From Mycobacterium sp. Root265 (GTDB lineage: Bacteria; Actinomycetota; Actinomycetes; Mycobacteriales; Mycobacteriaceae), in contig NZ_LMJA01000005.1 in the NCBI RefSeq assembly GCF_001428895.1, positions 62,001 to 126,000 of the forward strand: a DNA stretch of 64,000 nt, read 5' to 3'. This document shows positions 8,295 through 16,382 of this stretch, piece after piece (positions within the stretch are counted from its first letter, which is position 1; every line of letters begins with the position of its first letter). The notes below the pieces were generated by a model. That model was not told the DNA's origin, searched no databases, and worked only from the letters and a program-made list of their open reading frames with translations. A program made the position numbers and the translations under genes.

Positions 8295-10316
8295 TCACCA
8301 CCACCCGGTGGCGCCGGCCAGTTGCCGGCCCAGCTCACCGGCCATCGAGCGCACATACGTGCCCGACAAATGGTGGGCGTCGTGGTAGATCAGCACGTTG
8401 CCCTCGACGGCCCGGCAGATGTTGGGCCGACACACCGCGTCACTGAGATCGAGCAGCTGCATCATCGGGTAGTCGGCCGCGTAGTCCAGCGTCGGATTGC
8501 GCTCCTGCAGCGCCTCCTCGCGGGCCAGTCCGCAGGTGTCGGCGTCATCGCCGGCGGCCAGACAGTCGACGGGGGAGAAGAACCGCCCCTCGCGCAGCAT
8601 CCACGGGGTGTCCCGGATCCCGAGCATCGCAATGCCGTTGTCCGACAACTCTTCCCAGATGCCCAGGTAGTAATCCGGCACGTAGTCACCGGGCCCGTCG
8701 AGCACCGGCCGCGTCGTGGTGAAGAACACGAAGTCGGGGCGGTCGGCGATGATCTGCGCCAGCGCGTTGTCCGACCAGGTGCGGCATGACGGATACGGCG
8801 TGAACGGTCCCGCGATGATCGGCACCTCCGCGGTGGTCAGCGGGCAGCCCATCTTCAGGTAGGTGGTCACCCGGAAACCGTGTTCGCGGCCCAGCGCGTG
8901 TAGCGCGGTCAGCCAGTGCTCGGAATGCGAGCCGCCGGCCAGCGCGATCGTCCTGTCGGCGTGTGGGTCGCCGTAGACGCAGGTGACCACCTCCTCGCCG
9001 CCGAAGTCGGCCAGGCATCTGTCGATGGTGGTCGGCGGGACGTCGTCGGGGGCTTCCAGCCCGGTCGGGCGGACCGGCAGCCGGGCGGTCTTGCGGTTCT
9101 CGATGACCGCGCGGGCACCGGGGTAGTCGCGCAGCGACAGTGCGGTCAGCTCGGAGCCGCTGTCCCGTACCCGCTCGACGTGGTCACGCCACCCGACCGA
9201 GCCCACCGCCAGCGCGGCCACCAGACAGGCGGTGACGCTGCCGGTCAGCAGCGGGTGCCAGGACGGCCACCACCGGGTGTCCACGCAGCGCCATGTCGCG
9301 AGCGCCGCGACGACGGCCACGGCCAGGATCGCGGTGGACTCGCCGGCGCCGACGGTGTCGTCGTTGGTGTGCGCCATCCAGAAGATGAGCAGCGGCCAGT
9401 GCCACAGGTAGAACGCGAACGCCCACCCGGCGAAGGGCACGGTCCCGGTCCCGGAGCCGCCGACGATGACGAGCACCGTGGCCAGCACCGGCACCAGGGC
9501 CCACGGCCCCGGGTAGTCGGCCAACCCGTCTGCCAGGAATCCTGAGGCCACGATGGCGAGCAACCCCGCGGCCACGGCCATTTGGCTCAGCCACCCCGGC
9601 CACTGCACACGCCCGACCGCGAAGGCCGCGAGCACACCCGCCAGCAGTTCCCAGGCCCGGGTGAAGCTGCTGTAGTAGGCGACGGTCTGGTCGCCGGCGT
9701 TCTGCACGATCGCCCAGACCAGTGAGGCGATGGCGGCCGCGGCGAAGATCGCGATCAGCGCGGCCCGCCGACGGATCAGCCAGGCCACCAGCAGGACGGC
9801 CAGCAGTACCTGGGCGGCCACCGAGAGCGCCCACAGGTGTTGCAGCGGGGTGACGGTCTCGCCGGCCTGCACGTAGTCGCCTGCGGTCGTCGCCAGCAGC
9901 CAGTTCTGATAGAAGCCCAGGTTGGCCAGGGTCTGCTCGGCGAACGATTCCCAGCGGGTCTGCGGCTGCACCACCAGCGTCAGCCCGGCACCCACCGTCA
10001 GCGTCAGGACCAGCGCCGGGATCACCCGCCGGGCCCACCACCAGATCTCTGCCGGAACAGAGGTACCGCGCAGCGCGCGGATACCGACGAAGTAGCCGGC
10101 CAGCACCAGCAGCACGTCGACGCCGCCGGTGACCCGTCCGAGCCAGAAGTGACCAATGACGACGAGGGTGACCGCGACCGTCGCGACCACGTCCAGGTCG
10201 CGCCGCGTCTGCCGTGCGACCGGCGCGACGGTGACTGGGGTGTGGTGTGTTGTCTGCAAGTTCGAGGGTCCTGGACTGTCGCCGGCCCGAACCCAGGCAC
10301 GCGCGTATCGCCGCAC
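8295..10316 (-). CDS. Acyltransferase-3 / SGNH-domain membrane O-acyltransferase (OafA-like)
   Basis: 673 aa from GTG at 10316; an in-frame TTG at 10259 with AGGA upstream is an equally good start and still precedes the first helix. About ten membrane helices (residues 41-375) include the family His at 56 (VIGHF) and the G-G-V-D-V-L-L-V segment at 64-71. The C-terminal half (residues 430-673) is an extracytoplasmic SGNH module with GGSHS at 461-465 as block I and DAHHLSGTY near the end as block V. Such proteins move acyl groups across the membrane onto sugars of envelope glycolipids or polysaccharides. Acceptor unknown. It lies between two PASTA-like genes, downstream of one on the same strand. 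Confidence 0.9.
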   Translation of the reverse strand: MRRYARAWVRAGDSPGPSNLQTTHHTPVTVAPVARQTRRDLDVVATVAVTLVVIGHFWLGRVTGGVDVLLVLAGYFVGIRALRGTSVPAEIWWWARRVIPALVLTLTVGAGLTLVVQPQTRWESFAEQTLANLGFYQNWLLATTAGDYVQAGETVTPLQHLWALSVAAQVLLAVLLVAWLIRRRAALIAIFAAAAIASLVWAIVQNAGDQTVAYYSSFTRAWELLAGVLAAFAVGRVQWPGWLSQMAVAAGLLAIVASGFLADGLADYPGPWALVPVLATVLVIVGGSGTGTVPFAGWAFAFYLWHWPLLIFWMAHTNDDTVGAGESTAILAVAVVAALATWRCVDTRWWPSWHPLLTGSVTACLVAALAVGSVGWRDHVERVRDSGSELTALSLRDYPGARAVIENRKTARLPVRPTGLEAPDDVPPTTIDRCLADFGGEEVVTCVYGDPHADRTIALAGGSHSEHWLTALHALGREHGFRVTTYLKMGCPLTTAEVPIIAGPFTPYPSCRTWSDNALAQIIADRPDFVFFTTTRPVLDGPGDYVPDYYLGIWEELSDNGIAMLGIRDTPWMLREGRFFSPVDCLAAGDDADTCGLAREEALQERNPTLDYAADYPMMQLLDLSDAVCRPNICRAVEGNVLIYHDAHHLSGTYVRSMAGELGRQLAGATGWW

Positions 10317-10363
10317 CGAGCATAACCGGGCCCGGTGCGGCAGGAACTACGAGCGGGGCTGTC

Positions 10364-10681
10364 CTAGCACTTACCGGGGCGGTTGACCGCGACCGCCGTG
10401 TACGACTTGGCGGCGATCTTGGCGCCGGCCTTGGGTGCCTGCTCGCAGACCTCCCACATGACCGGGGCATTGATCCCGCCGGCCGCCGCGGGCGCCTTGT
10501 TGATGAGGTCCAGCCACGGCCCTTCCGGGCCCACCGTCTCGGTGTAGAGGCTCTGGGCGTCCTCCAGATTCATGCCCACCAGGTCCGGCATCTGCCACGT
10601 CGTCGCGGCCATCGCCGTCGGAGCGGCGACCACGGACATCAGAAGTGTTGCGGCACCGGCCACTACAAGCGTTTTCACCAT
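10364..10681 (-). CDS. Small secreted PASTA-like single-domain protein
   Basis: 105 aa with signal peptide (cleavage near A-M-A-A at 23-26). The mature domain opens with WQMPDLVGMNLEDAQ (29-43), continues VCEQAPKAGAKI (78-89) and ends in a Cys. Cys79 and Cys105 correspond to the two Cys of the protein at 7844-8209. Same PASTA-like pattern and size, so the two are probably distant paralogues. The gene sits 47 bp upstream of the acyltransferase on the same strand and may be co-transcribed with it. Confidence 0.8.
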   Translation of the reverse strand: MVKTLVVAGAATLLMSVVAAPTAMAATTWQMPDLVGMNLEDAQSLYTETVGPEGPWLDLINKAPAAAGGINAPVMWEVCEQAPKAGAKIAAKSYTAVAVNRPGKC

Positions 10682-10753
10682 TGGAACCCCCTGGGTTGTG
10701 TCGTGCCACGATAGACGACCTATCTCAGTGGATCGGCGGGTATCGCCGATTTG

Positions 10754-11839
10754 TTACGGCTGCGCGATGGCCAGCCGATCCCCGCCGTCGCGTTTGGCCG
10801 CGTACATCGCGGTGTCCGCCAGATGCAGCAACCGGTCGAAGTCGTCGGCGCCGTGCAGTTGCCCGCAGACCACGCCGACGCTGGCGGTCACCGCCGGCGG
10901 TCCCGCCGCGGCGATGGCGGCACGCAGGCGTTCGCCGACGCTGGATGCCTCCTCGGCGGGCAGGTAGTCGATCACCACGAATTCCTCGCCGCCGGTCCGC
11001 GCGATGAACGCTTGCCTGCGCAGCGCGTCGCGAAGGCGATGGGCGGTCCGCACCAGGACCAAATCGCCGACGACGTGACCGTGCCGGTCGTTGATCCCCT
11101 TGAACTTGTCGAGATCGATGACGAACACGCACATGGGATTTGGCTGGTCGGCCGACGTGGTCAGGCGCGAGACGTAGTCCAGCAGCCCGCGCCGGTTGGC
11201 CAGCGAGGTCAGTTCGTCCACGAGCGACTCGACCGAACTGTTGCGGATGAGCCAGAAGCCGAACTGGGCGAAGGGCAGGATGCCGACCGTCACCAGCAGC
11301 GACACCAGGGCCTTGCAGATGGCGAGGAAAACGGCGTCCGGTTCGGCGGACAGGCCCAGCCACACCGCGACACCCAGGACGGTCACGGTGGCGATCAGCA
11401 GATGCACCGCGGTGGCGCGCGGTCCGTGGAAGTACACCAGGTAGATGCCGGTGACCGCGAACAACGGAGTGGTCGCCATCGCGGCCATCGGGGAGCCGTG
11501 CGCCGCGCAGGCCATCGCGATGCCGATGTCGGTGAGGATGAACAGGGTGATCGACGTCCGCGGCGAAGGCCACGGGAAGAACCACCAGTAGACGGGCCAA
11601 CCGAAAGCGGCGACCGTGAGAAGGCCCATCACGGCGCGCGACACCGCCGCCGGTTCGGTGAGCTGGGTGAACTGGACGAGCACCAGCGCGATGCCCATCA
11701 CGACGCCGCCCGAGCCGATGAGCACCCGTAGCGGGACCAGATGTCCGCGGGGGCGCAGGAAGTTCAGCAACCAGTAGTGGTCGACGGGGTCGTTCCACCA
11801 ATGCGCGAGCGTGCTCGGACGATGGCTCGAGTTGGTCAT
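10754..11839 (-). CDS. Membrane-anchored diguanylate cyclase (GGDEF)
   Basis: 361 aa from ATG at 11839 (preceded by GAGAG); a start further upstream at 11941 would overlap the tspO-like gene. Residues 30-200 form about six membrane helices with no recognisable sensor family. The C-terminal GGDEF domain carries GGEEF at 283-287 and the FVIDLDKFKGINDRHGH metal/nucleotide region. The signature is compatible with c-di-GMP synthesis from two GTP. No RxxD inhibitory site precedes GGEEF, so product feedback by that site is not expected. It follows the TspO-like gene by 44 bp on the same strand, suggesting co-transcription. Confidence 0.9.
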   Translation of the reverse strand: MTNSSHRPSTLAHWWNDPVDHYWLLNFLRPRGHLVPLRVLIGSGGVVMGIALVLVQFTQLTEPAAVSRAVMGLLTVAAFGWPVYWWFFPWPSPRTSITLFILTDIGIAMACAAHGSPMAAMATTPLFAVTGIYLVYFHGPRATAVHLLIATVTVLGVAVWLGLSAEPDAVFLAICKALVSLLVTVGILPFAQFGFWLIRNSSVESLVDELTSLANRRGLLDYVSRLTTSADQPNPMCVFVIDLDKFKGINDRHGHVVGDLVLVRTAHRLRDALRRQAFIARTGGEEFVVIDYLPAEEASSVGERLRAAIAAAGPPAVTASVGVVCGQLHGADDFDRLLHLADTAMYAAKRDGGDRLAIAQP

Positions 11840-11883
11840 GTCTGTCTCTCGGGCCGATCGAAGTGGGACGGCCGGCGGGCAGT

Positions 11884-12357
11884 TCAGCGCCGGTTGAGCA
11901 CCCAGATATGGGTGGACAGCGCGGTGGCGAATGCGCACCACAGCGGGTACAGCGCCAGCGGTGCCGCCTTGACCCCGCGCACCGCGGCGGCCCGCCGCGT
12001 GAGGTCGGCGCTGCTGGCGGTGAGCAGGCCGGAGGTGATGGCCGCGGCACCGAGCTTGCGCTGGTTGAAGAACAGCCAGGACCAGCCGCCGTTGAGGATC
12101 AGGTTGATGACCAGTGAGCCGATGTAGGTGCGGCGCACCTCCGGGGGTGAGTCATCCAGGGTCTGCGCCGAGACCACGGCGATATCGGTGTACAGCGATG
12201 TCCAGGCGATCGGGAACGCCTGACGCGGGGGCTGATACGGCGGCTTGCGCAAGGTGGCGTACCAGGCCGATTCCACGGCGGGTCGGGTGGCCAGCGTGCC
12301 GGCCACCGCCGTGGCGGCGACGGCCAGTGCGGTCGGGGCAAGCGTGCGGATCTGCAA
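11884..12357 (-). CDS. TspO/MBR family membrane protein
   Basis: 157 aa from TTG at 12357, chosen because GGAG lies 8-9 bases upstream and the product then has normal TspO length; an ATG at 12420 would add 21 residues and overlap the upstream gene. Five membrane helices with TspO landmarks: WYATLRKPPYQPP, AWTSLY, and the W-S-W-L-F-F-N-Q-R segment. TspO proteins bind tetrapyrroles and cholesterol-like ligands in bacteria and are tied to stress signalling. It lies between the flippase-like gene (66 bp upstream) and the diguanylate cyclase (44 bp downstream), all on the minus strand. Confidence 0.87.
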   Translation of the reverse strand: MQIRTLAPTALAVAATAVAGTLATRPAVESAWYATLRKPPYQPPRQAFPIAWTSLYTDIAVVSAQTLDDSPPEVRRTYIGSLVINLILNGGWSWLFFNQRKLGAAAITSGLLTASSADLTRRAAAVRGVKAAPLALYPLWCAFATALSTHIWVLNRR

Positions 12358-12423
12358 GGAGACGCTCCAGGATCGATGTGGTTCGGTGCTGGTCAGATAT
12401 CCACAAACCGCTGTCGGCAAACC

Positions 12424-14805
12424 TCAGATCATGTCGTTGCGGGTCAGCCAGCGCATCACCGGCCAGCCCACGAACACCGGCAACCAGCAGGTCAGCACCC
12501 GGTACAGCAGCACCGACGGCACCGCGACCGCGGCGGGCACACCGAACGCGGCGAGGCCACCGATCAGCGCCGCCTCCACCGCGCCGACACCGCCGGGGGT
12601 CGGCGCCGCCGAGGCCAGGGTGCCGCCGATCATGGTGACCACCGTGACCGTGACGAACGACGTATCGCCGCCGAATGCTTCGATGCTCGCCCACAGTGCC
12701 AGTGCGGATCCCAGAGTCGTTCCGGCGGCGCCCAATACGATCAGCCCCAGCCGCTTGGGCTCCCGGGACAGCTCCCATAGGTCGGTCTTGACCTCCTGCA
12801 GTCTGGGCCGCACGGCCGACGCCAGCCAGCGACGCAGGTTCGGTACCGCCAGGAAAACGCCGACCAGGCCGAGCGCGACGCCGGCCACCAGGTACAGCAC
12901 GGTGGCGCTCGGCACGAAATGCTGAAGGTTCGCCGAGGTGCCCGCGACGGCGGTGAACAGGATGAGCAGCGCCACGTGCACCATCACCTGCACGCTCTGC
13001 TGCAGGGCGACGGCGGCGGTGGCGCGCATGGTGCTCAGCCCGCCCTTCTGCAGCACCCGGGTGCTCAGCGCGAGCCCGCCCACCCCGGCCGGGGTGGTGG
13101 TCGCGGCAAAGGTGTTGGCCACCTGCATGATCGCCAGGTGGCGGAAGCGCACCAAGCCGTCGGCGCACGCCCACAGCGCGCCCGCGGCGCCGAGGTAGCG
13201 CAGCGCCGAGACCGCCAGGCCGAGCAGCGCCCACCACCAGTTGGCATTGCCCAACTCATCGAAGAACGCCGGCACCGTGCTGATGAACGGATAGGCCACA
13301 TAGACCAGCGCCACCAACAGCACCAGCTGGACGAGCTGTACCCGGGTGAACCGGGTGATCGTCTCGGTGCTGATCTTGTCGGCGCCGGTCTGGTGCTGCA
13401 CCTGTTCGCGGGCCGCGGCGATGACGGCCTTGGCATCGGTCACCGAGTCGCGGATGCGGGCGGGCACAGCCGTTTTGGTGAGTCGTCGCGACGCCGTCAA
13501 CACGGTGTCGCGGCCGAAGGCGTCGATCGCCGCGGACACCGCCGAGGCCGGGTCGTACATCGAAGAGGTGGTCACCAACAGCTGAGCGATATCGGATTGC
13601 AGCTGCGCGTCGGTGGCGCCGTATTCGGCGTTGTCGAATCCGCCGAACTGCACCCGCCCGTCGTGCACGGTGATTTCCCCGCAGCACAGGTCGCCGTGCG
13701 AGATCTGGCTCTGGTGCAGGGTGTGCAGGGCTTGCCAGACGTCGGCCACCGCGGCGGCATCCGCGCTCAGCGGGGTCCCGCGGGCGGGCTTGCGCGCGTA
13801 GAGCGTCCAGCCGCGGTCCAGCGCGCTCACCGTCACCGACGAGATGTTGGACAGCCCCAGATCGTCGATGGCGATGGCCATCAGGGCTCGGTGCTCGACG
13901 GCGCGGCGCATCGAGGCCTGCAGCGGAGCCGTCTCATCGGTGCGCAACCGGAACTTGCGCCACAGCTGGCTCAGCGCGCCGCCGCTGCGCTGGTTCGGTC
14001 CGTACAGCTCGACGACTGCGGTGCTGTCCGGGCCGGTTGCGGCCAGCACCAGCGGGCCGGGTCCGGGTGGCCGGATGACCGCGAGCGCCGAGACCACGAA
14101 ACCGCGCCGGGTCAGCGCCCGCACCGCCCCGTCGAGCGGGACCTCCAGGGCGGGTGTGCCGACCACCCACACCACCAGTGCGCCGACGAACCAGCCGACG
14201 GCCAGGCCCAGCAGTGAGCGGGCCGGGACGACGGCGCTGACGAACAGATGGATCGGCACGAACGCCAGCAGCAGCGCCCACCAGTACCGGCGCAGCCGCC
14301 GCGACAGCCAGGGCCCGGACACGGTGAGCACCGCGGCCAGCAGCGCGATCCAGCGGGGGTCGTCCAGGAACTGGGACAGCTGGGTGTCCAGGCGATCGCC
14401 CAGATCGAAATGCCACTGCGGCGCCGCGATACCCCGGCCGCTGATCGACAGCGCCAGCACGGCCAGCACGCCGGCCGCGGCGTAGGCGGCCAGCAGCGTC
14501 CAGTGCCTGCCGATGACCAGCTGGACAAGGATGACGAACGGCAGCGCGAGGATGGCCACGCCGTAGGCCAGATAGACCAGGTTGGACTGGGTCGGGGTGA
14601 GCACGCCGATGATCTCGGACACCGACCGTTCCAGGGCCACCCAGTCATTGCGGGTGATCAGTGAACTGGTGATGACGACGCCGAGGAACGCCGCCGACAG
14701 CACCACTCGCAGGATCTCGTTGGTGCGCCGGGTCAGCGGTTGCAGCAGGCTGCCGGTGACGCTGATGTCACGACCGTCTACGCGCACGGTGAACAACGTA
14801 ACCAT
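12424..14805 (-). CDS. MprF-like (lysylphosphatidylglycerol synthase TM family) protein with internal kinase-like domain
   Basis: 793 aa from ATG at 14805 (an upstream ATG at 14913 would run into the divergent promoter region). Residues 20-240 contain about six or seven membrane helices. Residues 240-420 form a soluble domain resembling the APH/ABC1 kinase fold: HGDL at 370-373 with Asp372, but the following Asn is Glu (CCGEI) and the DFG position reads G-G-F-D. Residues 440-785 are the LPG_synthase_TM flippase domain, with TTTPAGVGGL and PTPGGVGAVE signatures. There is no lysyltransferase domain, so it is not a classical LysX/MprF. Likely a lipid flippase or transporter with a degenerate, possibly nucleotide-binding module. 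It may head the tspO/diguanylate cyclase operon. Confidence 0.85.
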   Translation of the reverse strand: MVTLFTVRVDGRDISVTGSLLQPLTRRTNEILRVVLSAAFLGVVITSSLITRNDWVALERSVSEIIGVLTPTQSNLVYLAYGVAILALPFVILVQLVIGRHWTLLAAYAAAGVLAVLALSISGRGIAAPQWHFDLGDRLDTQLSQFLDDPRWIALLAAVLTVSGPWLSRRLRRYWWALLLAFVPIHLFVSAVVPARSLLGLAVGWFVGALVVWVVGTPALEVPLDGAVRALTRRGFVVSALAVIRPPGPGPLVLAATGPDSTAVVELYGPNQRSGGALSQLWRKFRLRTDETAPLQASMRRAVEHRALMAIAIDDLGLSNISSVTVSALDRGWTLYARKPARGTPLSADAAAVADVWQALHTLHQSQISHGDLCCGEITVHDGRVQFGGFDNAEYGATDAQLQSDIAQLLVTTSSMYDPASAVSAAIDAFGRDTVLTASRRLTKTAVPARIRDSVTDAKAVIAAAREQVQHQTGADKISTETITRFTRVQLVQLVLLVALVYVAYPFISTVPAFFDELGNANWWWALLGLAVSALRYLGAAGALWACADGLVRFRHLAIMQVANTFAATTTPAGVGGLALSTRVLQKGGLSTMRATAAVALQQSVQVMVHVALLILFTAVAGTSANLQHFVPSATVLYLVAGVALGLVGVFLAVPNLRRWLASAVRPRLQEVKTDLWELSREPKRLGLIVLGAAGTTLGSALALWASIEAFGGDTSFVTVTVVTMIGGTLASAAPTPGGVGAVEAALIGGLAAFGVPAAVAVPSVLLYRVLTCWLPVFVGWPVMRWLTRNDMI

Positions 14806-14925
14806 GCCGGGACGCTGTACGCGCGAAGCGCGACGTTCGGCGCTGTGAGATGATCCCGGTATTCGCAGCCGGCGTGAGGGATTCCGCATGGCGCACAGCA
14901 CCGAACCCAACAATGTGGAGCCTCA

Positions 14926-16296
14926 ATGCGTGCCGATCGAATCGTAGAAGTCCTGCTGGCGGCGATAGCCGCGGTGGTTTCCGCGCTGGCGCTGGCCGCC
15001 GCGACGACGTGGCCGACGGCGGCGGTGATCGCCGGCGGACTGGTTGTCGGGGTGTTGGCCGGCGCGGTCGGCAGGGCCATCGCGTCGGGACGCTCAGCCT
15101 TGCCGGGCCGGGTGGTCGTCGGTGTCGCGGTCGGGGCGCTGCTCGGGGAACTGGCCGCCATGGTGGTGTTCGGCGGAGCCATCGACGCCGAGTTGACCAG
15201 GCAGGCGTCGCCGCGCACCGAGCTGGCGGCAACCGCACTGGAGCAGGCCCGCCAGGCGCGCACCGGACTCGACGACGCGGTCGTCCGGGCCGAGCAGCGC
15301 CGCGACGAAGCGCTCGTGGTGGCGCGCTGCGAGGTCAATCCCGCTGCGGACTGCCCGCAGAGCCGGATCACCGGCCGACCCGGCAGCGGCCCCGGCGCGC
15401 GCACCGCCGACGACTTCCTGGGCGATGCCGACCGTGCGCTCGACGCGGCGATGGCCGAGCGGGACAGCCGGGCCGCCGCATTGGACTCCGAGGTGGAGGT
15501 GCGGGGACAGGCCCTGACCTCGGCCCGCGACGCGCAGCTGACCGGAGGTATCGGGGCCCGCTGGCAGGCGATGAACGCCTACACGCTGGACCATCCCGGC
15601 CCGCTGGTGCTGCGGTCGCTGATCGCGGCGTTGTTCGCGCTCTTGACGCTGCTACCGATGTTGTTGACGCGGTGGCGGGGGACCACGACGCAGGACGCCG
15701 AGACCGCGGCCGAAACCGCGATCGCGGTGAAGCGCGCCGAGGTGCGGGCGCAGGTCGATCAGCTGTGGGCCGAGCAGGAGTTGAACAGCGCCCGGATGGC
15801 GGTGGAGGCGCAGAACGCGATAGACGCCGAGCGGCAACGCCGCCGGGTCGCCGAGGCCCTCGGTCCGGCGCGCGACGAGGAGACGGCACCGACTGCGCTG
15901 CCCGTTGCGTCCAGTAGAGAACCGGAAACGTCCAAGGAACTGGAGCCGCACCGGGGCGGCGGGGTGCCGATCATTCCCGATGTCACGCGGGCCGCGGTCC
16001 GGTTCATCCGGCCGTTCGTGCCGCAGATCGTCGCCGGTGCCATAGATAACGCGACCAAGCCGATACGGCAGGTGTTCGAAGAGACCGAGGAATTCCACTT
16101 CACGATGCGGCGCACGCACCGGGTCACGGTGGAATCCGAGGGTGGCGAGCAAGCCCAGCAGTTGACGACGGAACGCGAATGGGTGGACGTATCCCGACCG
16201 CGGATCGAGTCGCGCCGGGGTGTCGTGCTCGACGGATCCGACGATCGCCGGGAGATCGATGCCGGGGACGGCCCACGTGAGTTGCCGCCGGCGTAA
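14926..16296 (+). CDS. DUF4407 domain-containing membrane protein
   Basis: 456 aa from ATG, with GGAG 5 bases upstream. Three closely spaced helices (about 7-27, 32-52, 62-82), a 145-residue extracytoplasmic part that looks coiled-coil (Ala/Arg/Glu/Gln-rich, with one Cys pair RCEVN..DCPQ), and a fourth helix at 228-248. A charged cytoplasmic region follows, with a long helix (260-315), a linker, and a C-terminal segment rich in Arg/Glu. This is the DUF4407 architecture. No biochemical role is known. Divergent from the MprF-like gene with only 120 bp between, so the promoters are shared or overlapping. Confidence 0.85.
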   Translation: MRADRIVEVLLAAIAAVVSALALAAATTWPTAAVIAGGLVVGVLAGAVGRAIASGRSALPGRVVVGVAVGALLGELAAMVVFGGAIDAELTRQASPRTELAATALEQARQARTGLDDAVVRAEQRRDEALVVARCEVNPAADCPQSRITGRPGSGPGARTADDFLGDADRALDAAMAERDSRAAALDSEVEVRGQALTSARDAQLTGGIGARWQAMNAYTLDHPGPLVLRSLIAALFALLTLLPMLLTRWRGTTTQDAETAAETAIAVKRAEVRAQVDQLWAEQELNSARMAVEAQNAIDAERQRRRVAEALGPARDEETAPTALPVASSREPETSKELEPHRGGGVPIIPDVTRAAVRFIRPFVPQIVAGAIDNATKPIRQVFEETEEFHFTMRRTHRVTVESEGGEQAQQLTTEREWVDVSRPRIESRRGVVLDGSDDRREIDAGDGPRELPPA

Positions 16297-16382
16297 CTGT
16301 CTCGTCATGACATTTTTGCCAGGTGTGATGTAACTTCGATCGACAGATCGAGGCCCCGGGGGCCTTCGCCGAGAGGAAACCG

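Noticed and set aside
12152-13237. 361-codon minus-strand frame overlapping the MprF-like and TspO genes
   Set aside because: Out-of-frame shadow; real frames explain both regions.
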